Source of the DNA: Fomitopsis serialis
Lineage: Eukaryota > Basidiomycota > Agaricomycetes > Polyporales > Fomitopsidaceae
DNA: 64,000 nt
NCBI RefSeq assembly: GCF_022376445.1
Contig: NW_025954965.1
Location: 744,001 to 808,000 of the forward strand
Direction: 5' to 3'
Position 1 is the stretch's first letter; each line of letters opens with the position of its first letter. The notes under the pieces were generated by a model. It did not search any database. It was not told where the DNA came from and saw only the letters and a program-made list of their open reading frames with translations. The position numbers were made by a program, and so were the translations under genes. Below, one piece after another: positions 11,961 to 22,625 of the stretch.

Positions 11961-14077
11961 AAATATCTTTGCTCTCCTTCTTAGTGAAAGATTGGAAAAG
12001 GATTGATGAGAGCTTTGAAATCATTTGATTGCTGTCATACATGTGTCTTTCTGCCTCAATGATTCAATAAGTATATGAGGCATACTAGCAATCAATTTGA
12101 CTCTAATGATTACAGAAAGATACAAAACCAGAACTTGAAGTCCTGATTGTCAATCCTTGCTTGAACTTTCTGTTGAGAATGATAGTGATTTGGTTTTGAA
12201 TCTTATGGCCTTGAAGTATTGAAGAAAGATGGTAAACAATGATCATAGAACAGGATTTCAAATCTTATTAACAGATTTTGTGGCCAATGATAAGAAGGAT
12301 ATTATGAATCCAGTCTCTATCAGTGTACATCTTGCTACAGTGCATATTGTGTCATGTTCTGCATATGTTTACTAGGTTTTATCATGAATGATTTAAAAAA
12401 GATTGCAGACATTTTTCTCTATCTTTTGGCAAGAAGGATCACTTTATTATGCTAGATGGCCAGGCATCATGGTTGTATGGTACATCTGTGATCCAGCCAT
12501 CATTCATTCAGAGATCATTAGCTTTGAAAGATATATAATGGATTGTCACACCCTGTTATGAATCCTTTTGCCATCATGTTCCATGAAGGATGTCAAAATG
12601 ATTGTCACACCCTGTTATGAATCTTTTTGTGATCACTTTCCTCAAAAGATACATAAATGATTGTGACAGACTGTGAATTTGCAAGGGGTTTAATTCAGTC
12701 ACAAACAGAGCTATCATAGCAGCAATCATGTACAGCTGTGGACACTGTGCCACTGTGGTGGTCCCTGCCAAACAGAGGCTATGAATGGTCTGTGCCACAT
12801 GCATTCCATATATGACATTCTCTTTTGCTCAATCAGGGTCAGCATTTACCCCCATTCACAATGTACACAGAAGTGCAGAGTACAACACAACTTACTTCCA
12901 AGTGTAGTGTGTGATGCAGGAATGTATTGTACATGCTACAATACACACTGAGATGTACATTGTGAGTGGCACAGCACATTGATGTACTTCAATGAATGTG
13001 ATGCACATCTGGATATACATTGTACATAGTCATATAGAGCATGGCCTGCTTGGTCAAGGCCAATGTATGTGGGAATGTATCATACATGCTACGATGTACA
13101 CTGGGATGTACATTGTGAGTGGCACAGCACATTGATATAGTTCAGCCAATGCAATGTACATGTGGATGCACATTATGCATAGTCACCAGAGCATGGCCTG
13201 TTTTATCAAGGCCAATGTATGCAAGATTGTACTGTACATGTAATGATGTACATTGGGATGTACAATGCAAGCGGCTGAGCATGTTAATGTACCTCAACAA
13301 ATGCCATGTGCATCTGTATATACATTGTGCATTGCCAATAGACCATAGCCTGCTTGGTCAAGATCAATATATGCAGGAATATACTGTACTTGATACAATG
13401 TACACTGGGATGTACATTGTGAGTGGCACAGCACATTAATGTACCTCAACAAATGCCATGTGCATCTGTATGTACATTGTGCATTGCCAATAGACCATAG
13501 CCTGCTTGGTCAAGGTTAATATATGCAGGAATGTACCATACATGCTATGATGTACACTGGGATGTACATCATGAGTGGCACAGCACATTAATGTACCTCA
13601 ATAAATGCAATGCACATCTGGATGTACATTATGCATAGTCAAATGGAGCATGGCCTGCTTCATCAAGGCCAATGCACATGGGAAAATATCATACATGCTA
13701 CAATGTATACTGGGATGTACATTGTGAGTGGCACAGCAAGTTAATGTACTTCAGCCAATGTGATGTGCATCTGGATGTACACTATGCATAGTCAATAGAG
13801 CATGGCCTGCATGGTCAAGGTCAATGTATGCAGCAATGTACTGTACATGCTATGATGTACACTGGGATGTACATAGTGAGTGGCACAGCACATTCATGTA
13901 CTTTAATGAACATAATGCACATCTGAATGTACATATTGCATTGTCAACAGAGCATGACCTGCTTGGTTAATGTTGGTGTATGTGGCAATATACTGTATGT
14001 GCTACATTGTACATTGACATGTACACTGCAAGTAGCAGAGCACATTGATGTACTTCAACCAATGCAACATACATCTC
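11861..14077 (+). repeat. Left arm of the 2217-bp inverted repeat
   Basis: Pairs base for base with 14170-16386 in reverse complement. The outer limit is set by A at 11860 facing A at 16387, and the inner limit by A at 14078 facing C at 14169, both mismatches. Contains a direct repeat of 24 bases starting GATTGTCACACCCTG at 12541-12564 and 12600-12623. Confidence 0.93.
11892..12650 (+). repeat. Subterminal AAAGAT motif cluster
   Basis: AAAGAT occurs at 11892, 11987, 12116, 12225, 12398, 12527 and 12645, all in one orientation, and as ATCTTT at mirrored places in the right arm. Clustered short repeats near the termini are the transposase-binding sites in CACTA elements; that role here is inference from position and spacing. 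Confidence 0.5.
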
Positions 14078-14109
14078 AATGTATATTGTGCATAGTCAAT
14101 AGAGCATGG
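12905..14109 (+). repeat. About eight tandem copies of a 152-bp repeat (left array)
   Basis: The anchor GTGGCACAGCACATT and its variants starts at 12966, 13119, 13271, 13423, 13575, 13728, 13880 and 14032, giving steps of 153, 152, 152, 152, 153, 152 and 152. Each unit is rich in GTACAT/ATGTAC words and contains GAGCATGGCCTGCTTGGTCA or a variant. Units differ from one another at many positions. The array runs about 32 bases past the arm boundary into the spacer. Confidence 0.85.
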
Positions 14110-14169
14110 TTTACTCACTCATCACTCTCAGTATGCTGGGCAATCTTGATGACAAGACTGCATTTGATC
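14078..14169. other. Spacer at the centre of the palindrome
   Basis: 92 bases with no mirror partner. The first 32 continue the left tandem array; the last 60 or so are unlike the repeat and look like filler DNA. Such an asymmetric loop keeps the palindrome from being perfect at its centre. Confidence 0.8.
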
Positions 14170-16386
14170 GAGATGTATGTTGCATTGGTTGAAGTACATC
14201 AATGTGCTCTGCTACTTGCAGTGTACATGTCAATGTACAATGTAGCACATACAGTATATTGCCACATACACCAACATTAACCAAGCAGGTCATGCTCTGT
14301 TGACAATGCAATATGTACATTCAGATGTGCATTATGTTCATTAAAGTACATGAATGTGCTGTGCCACTCACTATGTACATCCCAGTGTACATCATAGCAT
14401 GTACAGTACATTGCTGCATACATTGACCTTGACCATGCAGGCCATGCTCTATTGACTATGCATAGTGTACATCCAGATGCACATCACATTGGCTGAAGTA
14501 CATTAACTTGCTGTGCCACTCACAATGTACATCCCAGTATACATTGTAGCATGTATGATATTTTCCCATGTGCATTGGCCTTGATGAAGCAGGCCATGCT
14601 CCATTTGACTATGCATAATGTACATCCAGATGTGCATTGCATTTATTGAGGTACATTAATGTGCTGTGCCACTCATGATGTACATCCCAGTGTACATCAT
14701 AGCATGTATGGTACATTCCTGCATATATTAACCTTGACCAAGCAGGCTATGGTCTATTGGCAATGCACAATGTACATACAGATGCACATGGCATTTGTTG
14801 AGGTACATTAATGTGCTGTGCCACTCACAATGTACATCCCAGTGTACATTGTATCAAGTACAGTATATTCCTGCATATATTGATCTTGACCAAGCAGGCT
14901 ATGGTCTATTGGCAATGCACAATGTATATACAGATGCACATGGCATTTGTTGAGGTACATTAACATGCTCAGCCGCTTGCATTGTACATCCCAATGTACA
15001 TCATTACATGTACAGTACAATCTTGCATACATTGGCCTTGATAAAACAGGCCATGCTCTGGTGACTATGCATAATGTGCATCCACATGTACATTGCATTG
15101 GCTGAACTATATCAATGTGCTGTGCCACTCACAATGTACATCCCAGTGTACATCGTAGCATGTATGATACATTCCCACATACATTGGCCTTGACCAAGCA
15201 GGCCATGCTCTATATGACTATGTACAATGTATATCCAGATGTGCATCACATTCATTGAAGTACATCAATGTGCTGTGCCACTCACAATGTACATCTCAGT
15301 GTGTATTGTAGCATGTACAATACATTCCTGCATCACACACTACACTTGGAAGTAAGTTGTGTTGTACTCTGCACTTCTGTGTACATTGTGAATGGGGGTA
15401 AATGCTGACCCTGATTGAGCAAAAGAGAATGTCATATATGGAATGCATGTGGCACAGACCATTCATAGCCTCTGTTTGGCAGGGACCACCACAGTGGCAC
15501 AGTGTCCACAGCTGTACATGATTGCTGCTATGATAGCTCTGTTTGTGACTGAATTAAACCCCTTGCAAATTCACAGTCTGTCACAATCATTTATGTATCT
15601 TTTGAGGAAAGTGATCACAAAAAGATTCATAACAGGGTGTGACAATCATTTTGACATCCTTCATGGAACATGATGGCAAAAGGATTCATAACAGGGTGTG
15701 ACAATCCATTATATATCTTTCAAAGCTAATGATCTCTGAATGAATGATGGCTGGATCACAGATGTACCATACAACCATGATGCCTGGCCATCTAGCATAA
15801 TAAAGTGATCCTTCTTGCCAAAAGATAGAGAAAAATGTCTGCAATCTTTTTTAAATCATTCATGATAAAACCTAGTAAACATATGCAGAACATGACACAA
15901 TATGCACTGTAGCAAGATGTACACTGATAGAGACTGGATTCATAATATCCTTCTTATCATTGGCCACAAAATCTGTTAATAAGATTTGAAATCCTGTTCT
16001 ATGATCATTGTTTACCATCTTTCTTCAATACTTCAAGGCCATAAGATTCAAAACCAAATCACTATCATTCTCAACAGAAAGTTCAAGCAAGGATTGACAA
16101 TCAGGACTTCAAGTTCTGGTTTTGTATCTTTCTGTAATCATTAGAGTCAAATTGATTGCTAGTATGCCTCATATACTTATTGAATCATTGAGGCAGAAAG
16201 ACACATGTATGACAGCAATCAAATGATTTCAAAGCTCTCATCAATCCTTTTCCAATCTTTCACTAAGAAGGAGAGCAAAGATATTTTCAATCATTTTGAA
16301 GATCATTCTCAGATGAAATACACAAAAATTGTTTGGCCTCTTGTTTACAATCTTTCACATGAAAATATCGCAATTTTCGTCCAGTG
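14170..16386 (-). repeat. Right arm of the 2217-bp inverted repeat
   Basis: Reverse complement of 11861-14077, including the mirrored 152-bp tandem array (about 14170-15342) and the ATCTTT motif cluster (15597-16355). Open frames seen in it, for example at 15443-15673, are exact mirror images of frames in the left arm and carry no protein motif. Confidence 0.93.
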
Positions 16387-16465
16387 AAAGGTGAAGCGGA
16401 TTGTCGAGGTACTCGAGGAGAGAGTTGATGATGTGCTCAAAGTATGGACTACACTAGACCATTAA
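16387..16465 (+). pseudogene. Stranded 3' end of the TACO1/YebC-family gene
   Basis: After the second AAA duplication, the sequence reads GTG AAG CGG ATT and on as VKRIVEVLEERVDDVLKVW, then TTLDH and TAA at 16463-16465. This matches the end of the YebC/TACO1 fold, where a final helix followed by a DDV-(Q/L)-x-V-(Y/W) strand closes the protein. It continues the frame left at DEDTVR (11857) if the element and one AAA are removed. Separated from its gene by 4.5 kb of palindrome, it cannot be translated in the present arrangement unless the whole element is spliced out, for which I see no sites. Confidence 0.85.
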
Positions 16466-16840
16466 TGATTCACTGGATGCTGTCGTTCTGTGCTGGAGGG
16501 ATAGCTGATCATAGTGGCGACCGTTCCACTCCGTATTCGCGATGAAGGGGATTTGTTATAAGTGAGGTACTAATCACTTATCATGCGATTGCGGAGTGTG
16601 TCCACACCATCATAATATGTACATTGCTACCAATACGATCAATTCAAACACAGCAGAAACTGTAAAACAATGCGACGACAGAGCAGAGAGCGTGAATACA
16701 TCCAAGCGATATGATACAACATTGACGATGTGAGAGGAGCAGTGCGTAACTGTGTCCGTCGTGATACATGACAACCTCCGTTCTTCAGCGCATAACGCAG
16801 AGACAAGCAGGTCGCCTGGAGTACCTCATCGAGCGAGGAC
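16466..16840. other. Convergent intergenic region
   Basis: 375 bases between the stranded TACO1-like 3' end and the 3' end of the second NYN gene. No gene or repeat seen. Confidence 0.5.
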
Positions 16841-18804
16841 TCACAGAGAGGCCTGGCCAATCCAGTCCGGGTGGAGTTTCATCCACGCGTAGCCCTGACT
16901 GCCACCCATCGTTACCAATCCGCGCTCTTCCGCTTCGGTGGAGAAAGCCTTGAAGTTCGGGAAGCCAGCGTTCTTGTACTCGTTCCTGTGTCGTTGGGAC
17001 AACAGAACGGCAACGGTGGACCGCAGTAGTTCTGGCTTCGCCGTGGTCTGGTGCAGCTCCTCCATTGCGCGCACGAGGTTCGCGAAGTGCGGCTCCAACC
17101 AGGAAAGGGCAGTAGCGGGTGCAGGGTCAGAGCTGGATGTCGGGGAAGGGCCCGGGAGAGAGGGCGCCGCACTCGAGGGCGATGAACGTGCACTCAGTGT
17201 TGTAAGCAAGGTACGAGCGGCGTTAGCGCGCGTGGTGTTGGGGGGCTGGTACACGGGTGACGGTATGTTATCAAGCACGGGCGCAGTGCCATTTGAGCCA
17301 GGCGCGTGTTGGGACGGGTCATCTCGGATGCCAATGCGTGATGCTGAATCCACATCGGAAAGAGCCTCGCTGGCAGGACAAAGCATGTCCATCACGGTAC
17401 GCGGACGCTCTGCTACTGGCGCAGCCATGGCCACGGATGGCGGATCTGACAGGCTGGATGCTTGCGCGGGAGCGACAGGCGGGACGGGAAAAGCATCGCC
17501 ACCTCTGAAGAGAGCCTTCACCTCTACCGGCGAGAGAGAAGAAGGGCGTGGAACGCTGGCGGCATCTTTGCTTGGTCCTGCACACGGGACTTCAGGAATG
17601 GCAGGTGTGCCCGTCAATTTCACCCGGGCAGGCCACTCATCCGTCTTGCTCTCCTCCACAGGCGTGACAGAGATGTATGGCTAGTAGTTGCACGTCAGAA
17701 GCAGTCCCATACATTAATATGAAGAGTCAAACTTACCGATGGAGAGCTGTTCGAAGGCGTCCGGCTACTGCTGAGGTTCTTGAGATGAAGGTTCAGATCG
17801 GCAATGTCGGGCCCGGAATCGCCAAGATCGATGGCCTCGTCAGGCATGGTCTTCGACATCAGTCTAGTAGAGCCCGGCTCGGACGATGGAGTAGGTAGGC
17901 CTACTTGGGTCGGCCCCTGGGGACGTAGCAGGCTGCCGCCTGATCCTGCTGTGTCGGGCGTATCACCTCCATCTGGTGTCCATGCTGCCTGCAGAGGCGT
18001 AGTCGGCGCGCGGGGACTTCTGGTGTACGCTGGGGTCTGCAAAGGTTCGATGGTAGGCCGTTGCTGGAGAGGGTCGCGGAAGGAAAGGCGACGCGAGGAT
18101 TTGGGTGCGAGGGGCGAAGCTTGAGCAAGCGTCGAGTTGACGGATGATTGCGCTCTCCTGTGCCCGGAACGCGGCTGGTCTCCAGGGGTAGGAAGACCCG
18201 AAGCGGGCTTCTCCTTCCCGAGGATGTCAGTGCCCCAGTCGAGAACAGCAGTTGCCTGCGATCTGAGGCTGTTGTGTGTCGAATGCGGTGCAACGAGGAC
18301 AACACGGTATCGTCGGAGGCGCAGCACCGACACTGCATATACAAAGTCTCTGTCTCCGGAGATGAGGACGATGGTCGCTGGGGCCGGAGTGTCCAATGCG
18401 TAAGTAAGCATGTCCACTAAGTCGGGTACAGATCGCTATGTTAGGATGGAAGACGAGGCTGCGAAGCATGAAGCACCGACCAATCATCATCTTATCGGCA
18501 ACGTCCTTCCTTCCATTATGCGGGCAGTCGGTGAGAGACACACCACATGACTGTAACTCGGAACGTAGGATAGTGGACTTTGGTGACTGTTCGGAGAGTT
18601 CCAGGTAGGCTTTGAAGAGCTTCACGCTTCCATAGGTATGTGCAATCTCGCGAATATTGTTGACGATGTCATAGCCGGTCATACTGCTCGACGGGCAGCA
18701 GTTCTCTGTAACACGTAAACTGGAGATCAGCACTTCTCGGGCCCGAAGGTGCCGTGGGACACACCGTAGTCCCAAAATATGGCGACATGTTCGTCGTCCG
18801 ACAT
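16841..18804 (-). CDS. NYN-domain putative RNA-binding nuclease with C-terminal OST-HTH/LOTUS-like domain (copy 2)
   Basis: Paralogue of the gene at 2833-4472, same family and same first two intron positions. Start MSDDEHVAIFWDYE at 18804. The NYN domain continues NNIREIAHTYGSVKLFKAYL, GVSLTDCPHNGRKDVADKMM and ISGDRDFVYAVSVLRLRRYR, with the acidic residues expected for metal-dependent cleavage. A long Ser/Pro/Thr-rich linker of about 330 residues follows. The C-terminal module runs WLEPHFANLVRAMEELHQ...KPELLRSTVAVLLSQRH...GYAWMKLHPDW, like an OST-HTH domain, and ends at TGA 16841-16843. Three introns join in frame, the last near 17690-17750. Unlike copy 1 it reads cleanly throughout. It is divergent from the glucosidase I gene over a 268-base shared promoter region. 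Confidence 0.82.
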
Positions 18805-19072
18805 AAAGACGGTGGAGGGAAGAGAATATAACGAGCGGGAGCCGCAGAGAGCGCGGCTGTGGATGGAGGCCTGGAGGAAGGAGCATGGGTATGAGCCATG
18901 TTTATAGCTGCGCGGGCGCCGGCGCCAACGCACGGCAGCCTGACAGTCGCGCGTCTGTTCTTAAACACCTGCCTTTTCGGGCGATTGACTGGGCGGCGCG
19001 TCGCGACGGTGGCGGACACGATCACCTGCAGGCGCCCGCCACGTTCTCTGTACGCGTCGACCTCAGCTAGCA
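18805..19072. promoter_or_regulatory. Bidirectional promoter region, NYN copy 2 / glucosidase I
   Basis: 268 bases between two divergent start codons. It includes a GC-rich stretch with the palindrome GGCGCCGGCGCC near 18917. Role inferred from position only. Confidence 0.4.
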
Positions 19073-22000
19073 ATGCGTCTCTGGTGGGCCCTCCTGCCTC
19101 TCGTCCCCGCCGCCCTCGCGCAGTCAGGAAACGACTCCGAGTCTCTGCTATGGGGCGCATACCGCCCCAATCTCTACTTTGGGCTCAGGCCCAGGATCCC
19201 GCAGTCGCTCATGACAGGTCTCTTGTGGTATGGCACACAAGACTACCAGTCCCTCACCCGTCAGTCCAGGCTGTGAACTCTGCTGGAGATTCTGACAATG
19301 AGCATTGCCTCAGGCGCACGACATAACTGTGATCAGGGAGACGGTCTAAGCGGTTACACTTGGACAGAGTACGATGCACGCGAAGGCGGGGTACAAGTCA
19401 TCAAGGATGCTCCGAATAACGTCGTCATCACGACTGAGTTCCTGAAAGTACCAGGGGGAGCCCACGGCGGAAGTTGGGCCGCACGCATCAAAGGAGAACC
19501 GCTGAATCCAGGTTCGTACCTCATTACGTTTGGCGGATCAGCACAAGCAGACAGGACAACAAGCATTTCCTAGTCGGATATCCGCCATTTTTTATGCTGG
19601 GCTGGAGGGCCTCGGAGGGCTAGAGATGGAGAATGAGGAGAACGAGAACGTTGGTGATGTCTTCGCATTTGACAGAGTCTTGCCTCATGTCGGCCGTAGG
19701 GTTTCAATGGGCCTGCCAAGATTATGGGTAATTCTCCGGACTTGGATGAGTTCTCGATCCGCATTGTGGATGGTAAGTGAACTCACTCTCAGTGATTTGG
19801 TAACTCGTTGAATAGCTGCCTTGTAGGGCCGAATAATCGACATGTCGAGAGCGGCCCGTTCGCCCACGACCATGCGCACCGCATTGGCAAGACTCATTTC
19901 GCTGGCCTTCGTGCCCAGCCTGGCACGATCTGGCAAGCAAGAGGTTTGCTCCGGTTTCCTTCTTGCGTGACACGGAGCCTGACTAAATTGACTGAAGAGT
20001 TCATTTTGAAAAACATCCTGGACCATGCGCGTGACGCCTTGGGGGCGTATCAGGATACAAGCAAAGGTCTTCCCGATCCATCCTTCACGTTGCAACTATC
20101 GGACGAAGTGTACTCTGCAAGCAACCTATATGCAGTACAGAAACTCTTCGACGGTCCTTTCCAATTTGATGTGTACTACGAGAGTGAGAGCGCGAAGCAA
20201 CCGTTGGATGGTGAGCTATCTCAGATAGCGTCAGTGGCTGATACTGAACCGCCTCTTGTAGCCTCTGTGCTAGAAGAAGGGATACCTGCTCTGCTCTCGA
20301 AGTACGACAAGCGCTTCGACACCGTGCTCGCCGTACCCGCTGATTATCCTACCACCGACCCGGAAGCACTGAAAAGCTTCTCAAAGGCCATAACGTCCAA
20401 CCTGATAGGGGGCATCGGCTATTTCTACGGTACTTCGATTGTGAACAAGGGGTTCAGATTTGAGTGGGACAAGGAAGAAGACGACGCTTCCGAAAGCAAT
20501 TTAGATATCGATGAAGGCGCCCGGTTGACTGAGCCGAAAGCTCTGCTGACGGCAACGCCCAGCAGAAGCTTCTTTCCAAGAGGGTTCTACTGGTGCGTAT
20601 CCACTTCAGTCGATTATTCTTTTCTCATACTATGATACGACAGGGACGAAGGGTTCCATTTACTGCACATCGGCGAATGGGATAACGACCTCAGGTAAGT
20701 GCGTTCGGTTGGTATATGTTCATCGTGCTCACGCTTGCCAGTCTTGAGATCTTGAAGGACTGGATCAACCTGATTGATGAAGATGGCTGGGTCGCACGGG
20801 AACAGATCCTTGGCGAGGAAGCCCGCAGCAAAGTGCGTAGAGCTTTGTCGTTGGGTCGGGACTGCACTTAGACTCTAGACACCATCAGGTGCCACCTGAG
20901 TTCCAGACACAAGTCCCGACAAACGCAAATCCGCCCACGCTTGCGATGGCCGTCACTGCGTTCATCCATCGTATCAAGGCCTCCTCTGGTGGTCTGTCCG
21001 ACGCAGACCTAGGAATGGACGTTGGCATGGGTGCCGGCTCACAGGTCCCGCTCACTGGCGCTGTGTCCCACCCAGGTAGCAAGTACGTCACGGACCACGC
21101 GCTGGCGACGTCCTACCTGAGGTCAATCTATGCACCGCTCAAACGGCACTACGACTGGTTCCGGCGCACGCAACGCGGGCAGATCAAGCAATATGGCCGC
21201 AAGGCACGCTCGCGCACGGAGGCGTACCGCTGGCGCGGGCGCAGCGAACAGCACGTCCTGACCAGCGGCATGGACGACTACCCGCGTGGACCGCCGCATG
21301 CCGGCGAACTGCATCTCGATCTGATCAGCTGGATGGCGTTCTTCTCGCGGACGATGCGGGAGATCGCGGAGTTCGTCGGTGAGGTAGACGATGCCGCTGC
21401 GTTTGAGGAGATTGAAAAGGCGACGATCGGTAATATTGATGGTGAGTTTGTGGTGGCTTGTGGTGAGTCCCGGTGATCTGATCGTGCGCGGTGTCTTAGA
21501 TCTGCATTGGAGTGAGGAGAACCAGATGTATTGCGACGTCGGGGTAGATAACGATGGTGCGTCCGAATCTATTAGTCCATCTAAGCTGACCCATTGACAT
21601 GTCCCTTCAGATGAGTCCTACCACGTATGCCACAGAGGGTACCTCTCCATCTTCCCCATGCTGCTAGGCCTCCTTCCCCCCGACTCGCCGCACCTCGGCG
21701 CGATCCTCGACATCGTCCGCGACCCGGAACACCTTTGGTCTCCGTTCGGCCTGCGTAGTCTGTCTATTTCGCATCCTGAGTTCGGCAAGGGCGAGAACTA
21801 CTGGAAGGGCCCGATATGGATGCAGATGAACTTCCTCGCTCTGCAGTCGCTTTATAAGGTGCGGTCTCCATTCAATGTGTGCGATTGATGTGTTTTGACG
21901 GAGATGTCCTTCGCAGACGTATGCTGTCCAGGAGGGTCCGTACCGGCAGCGTGCACAGGAGATTTACTCGGAGTTGAGAAGGAACGTTGTGGACAACGCC

Positions 22001-22294
22001 TTCAAGGTAATAAATTATCTTGCTGTCTTTCTACGTTGTCCAGAACGCTGAGACGGCCTCAGGAGTATCAAAGGACAGGCTACGTATGGGAACAGTATGA
22101 CGCTGTTTCAGGAGAAGGAAGGAGAAGGTATGTTCACATGCGGCTTTCGGTGCGCTTGTCGTCGCTGAATCAGCTTTTGCCAGTCACCCATTCACGGGCT
22201 GGACGTCCCTCGTAGCCCTGAGTACGTCTTCGCGCCTCCATTTGCTTAGCCGTCGTTCTAATGTACTTCCACAGTCCTGGCTGAGAAGTACTAA
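19073..22294 (+). CDS. Mannosyl-oligosaccharide glucosidase (ER processing glucosidase I), GH63
   Basis: Removes the terminal alpha-1,2-glucose from N-glycans in the ER lumen, the first trimming step (yeast Cwh41). The start MRLWWALLPLVPAALAQSGN is a clear signal peptide. The family N-terminus follows: ESLLWGAYRPNLYFGLRPRI and PQSLMTGLLWYGTQDYQ, then GDGLSGYTWTEYDAREGGVQ. The C-terminal (alpha/alpha)6 barrel shows MDDYPRGPPHAGELHLDL, HRGYLSIFPMLLGLLPPDSP, LWSPFGLRSLS, GENYWKGPIWMQMNFLAL, RTGYVWEQYD and the end EKY with TAA at 22292-22294. About ten introns are needed; the first has a GTCAGT donor and one near 19650 a GTTGGT donor. Between TTSIS and the GLEGLGGLEMEN segment (about 19570) the frame shifts with no room for an intron, so one base may be missing there. 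Confidence 0.88.
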
Positions 22295-22625
22295 AAGCCC
22301 AGATTGCGTAAGTGTCCTGTGCAATGCATCAGGCACGTCGTTTGTCATCTTCCCATTCTACATGTGTATCATAGTACCGTTCCTACCTTTTTGCGGACAT
22401 ATGCGGACTAAAATTGTGCGATATCTATTGATACTACTATGCCGAAGAACTTCTTGCGCAGCCAAACAAGGGTCGTGGCAAGTCGATGCATTGGTAGCCG
22501 TGAAGGTGACGTGACTCGGAGTGGCCTATGTGCGTGGTGTAATCAATACACCAATCCTCCGCTGAGTACTAGTAGACGATGTCATACAGCGAACGGTCAA
22601 AACCAGAGCGACAAATGAAGGAAGG
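22295..22625. other. Convergent intergenic region
   Basis: 331 bases between the glucosidase I stop and the stop of seven-helix protein A. No gene seen. Confidence 0.45.

Larger units (their letters stand above)
11861..16386. mobile_element. Non-autonomous fold-back (giant palindromic) DNA element, CACTA-like
   Basis: A 4526-bp element made of two 2217-bp inverted arms (11861-14077 and 14170-16386) around a 92-bp spacer. Every paired position I checked sums to 28247, so there is no indel between arms, and all segments compared by eye were identical. Ends are CACTGG...CCAGTG, resembling the CACTA/CACTG termini of EnSpm-type transposons, with AAA duplicated on both sides. The outer about 1 kb of each arm carries repeated AAAGAT hexamers and the inner about 1.1 kb a 152-bp tandem repeat. 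The DNA is strikingly AT-rich against the surrounding genes. It has no credible coding sequence, so a transposase would have to come from elsewhere. It is inserted in the TACO1-like gene. Confidence 0.85.

Noticed and set aside
12905..15342. 152-bp repeats as a CRISPR array or centromeric satellite
   Set aside because: No short conserved repeat with unique spacers, and the host is a eukaryote; the array is tiny, inside a bounded element with target-site duplication, so satellite DNA is less likely.
12574..15673. Open frames inside the palindrome (76-117 codons) as genes
   Set aside because: They are mirror pairs produced by the inverted arms, partly read straight through the 152-bp repeats, and show no motif, start context or splice sites.
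11861..16386. Palindrome as a hairpin assembly artefact (missing-adapter read)
   Set aside because: Such artefacts carry the same flank, inverted, on both sides. Here the left flank is the 5' part of the TACO1-like gene and the right flank is its 3' end, joined in frame when the element is removed.
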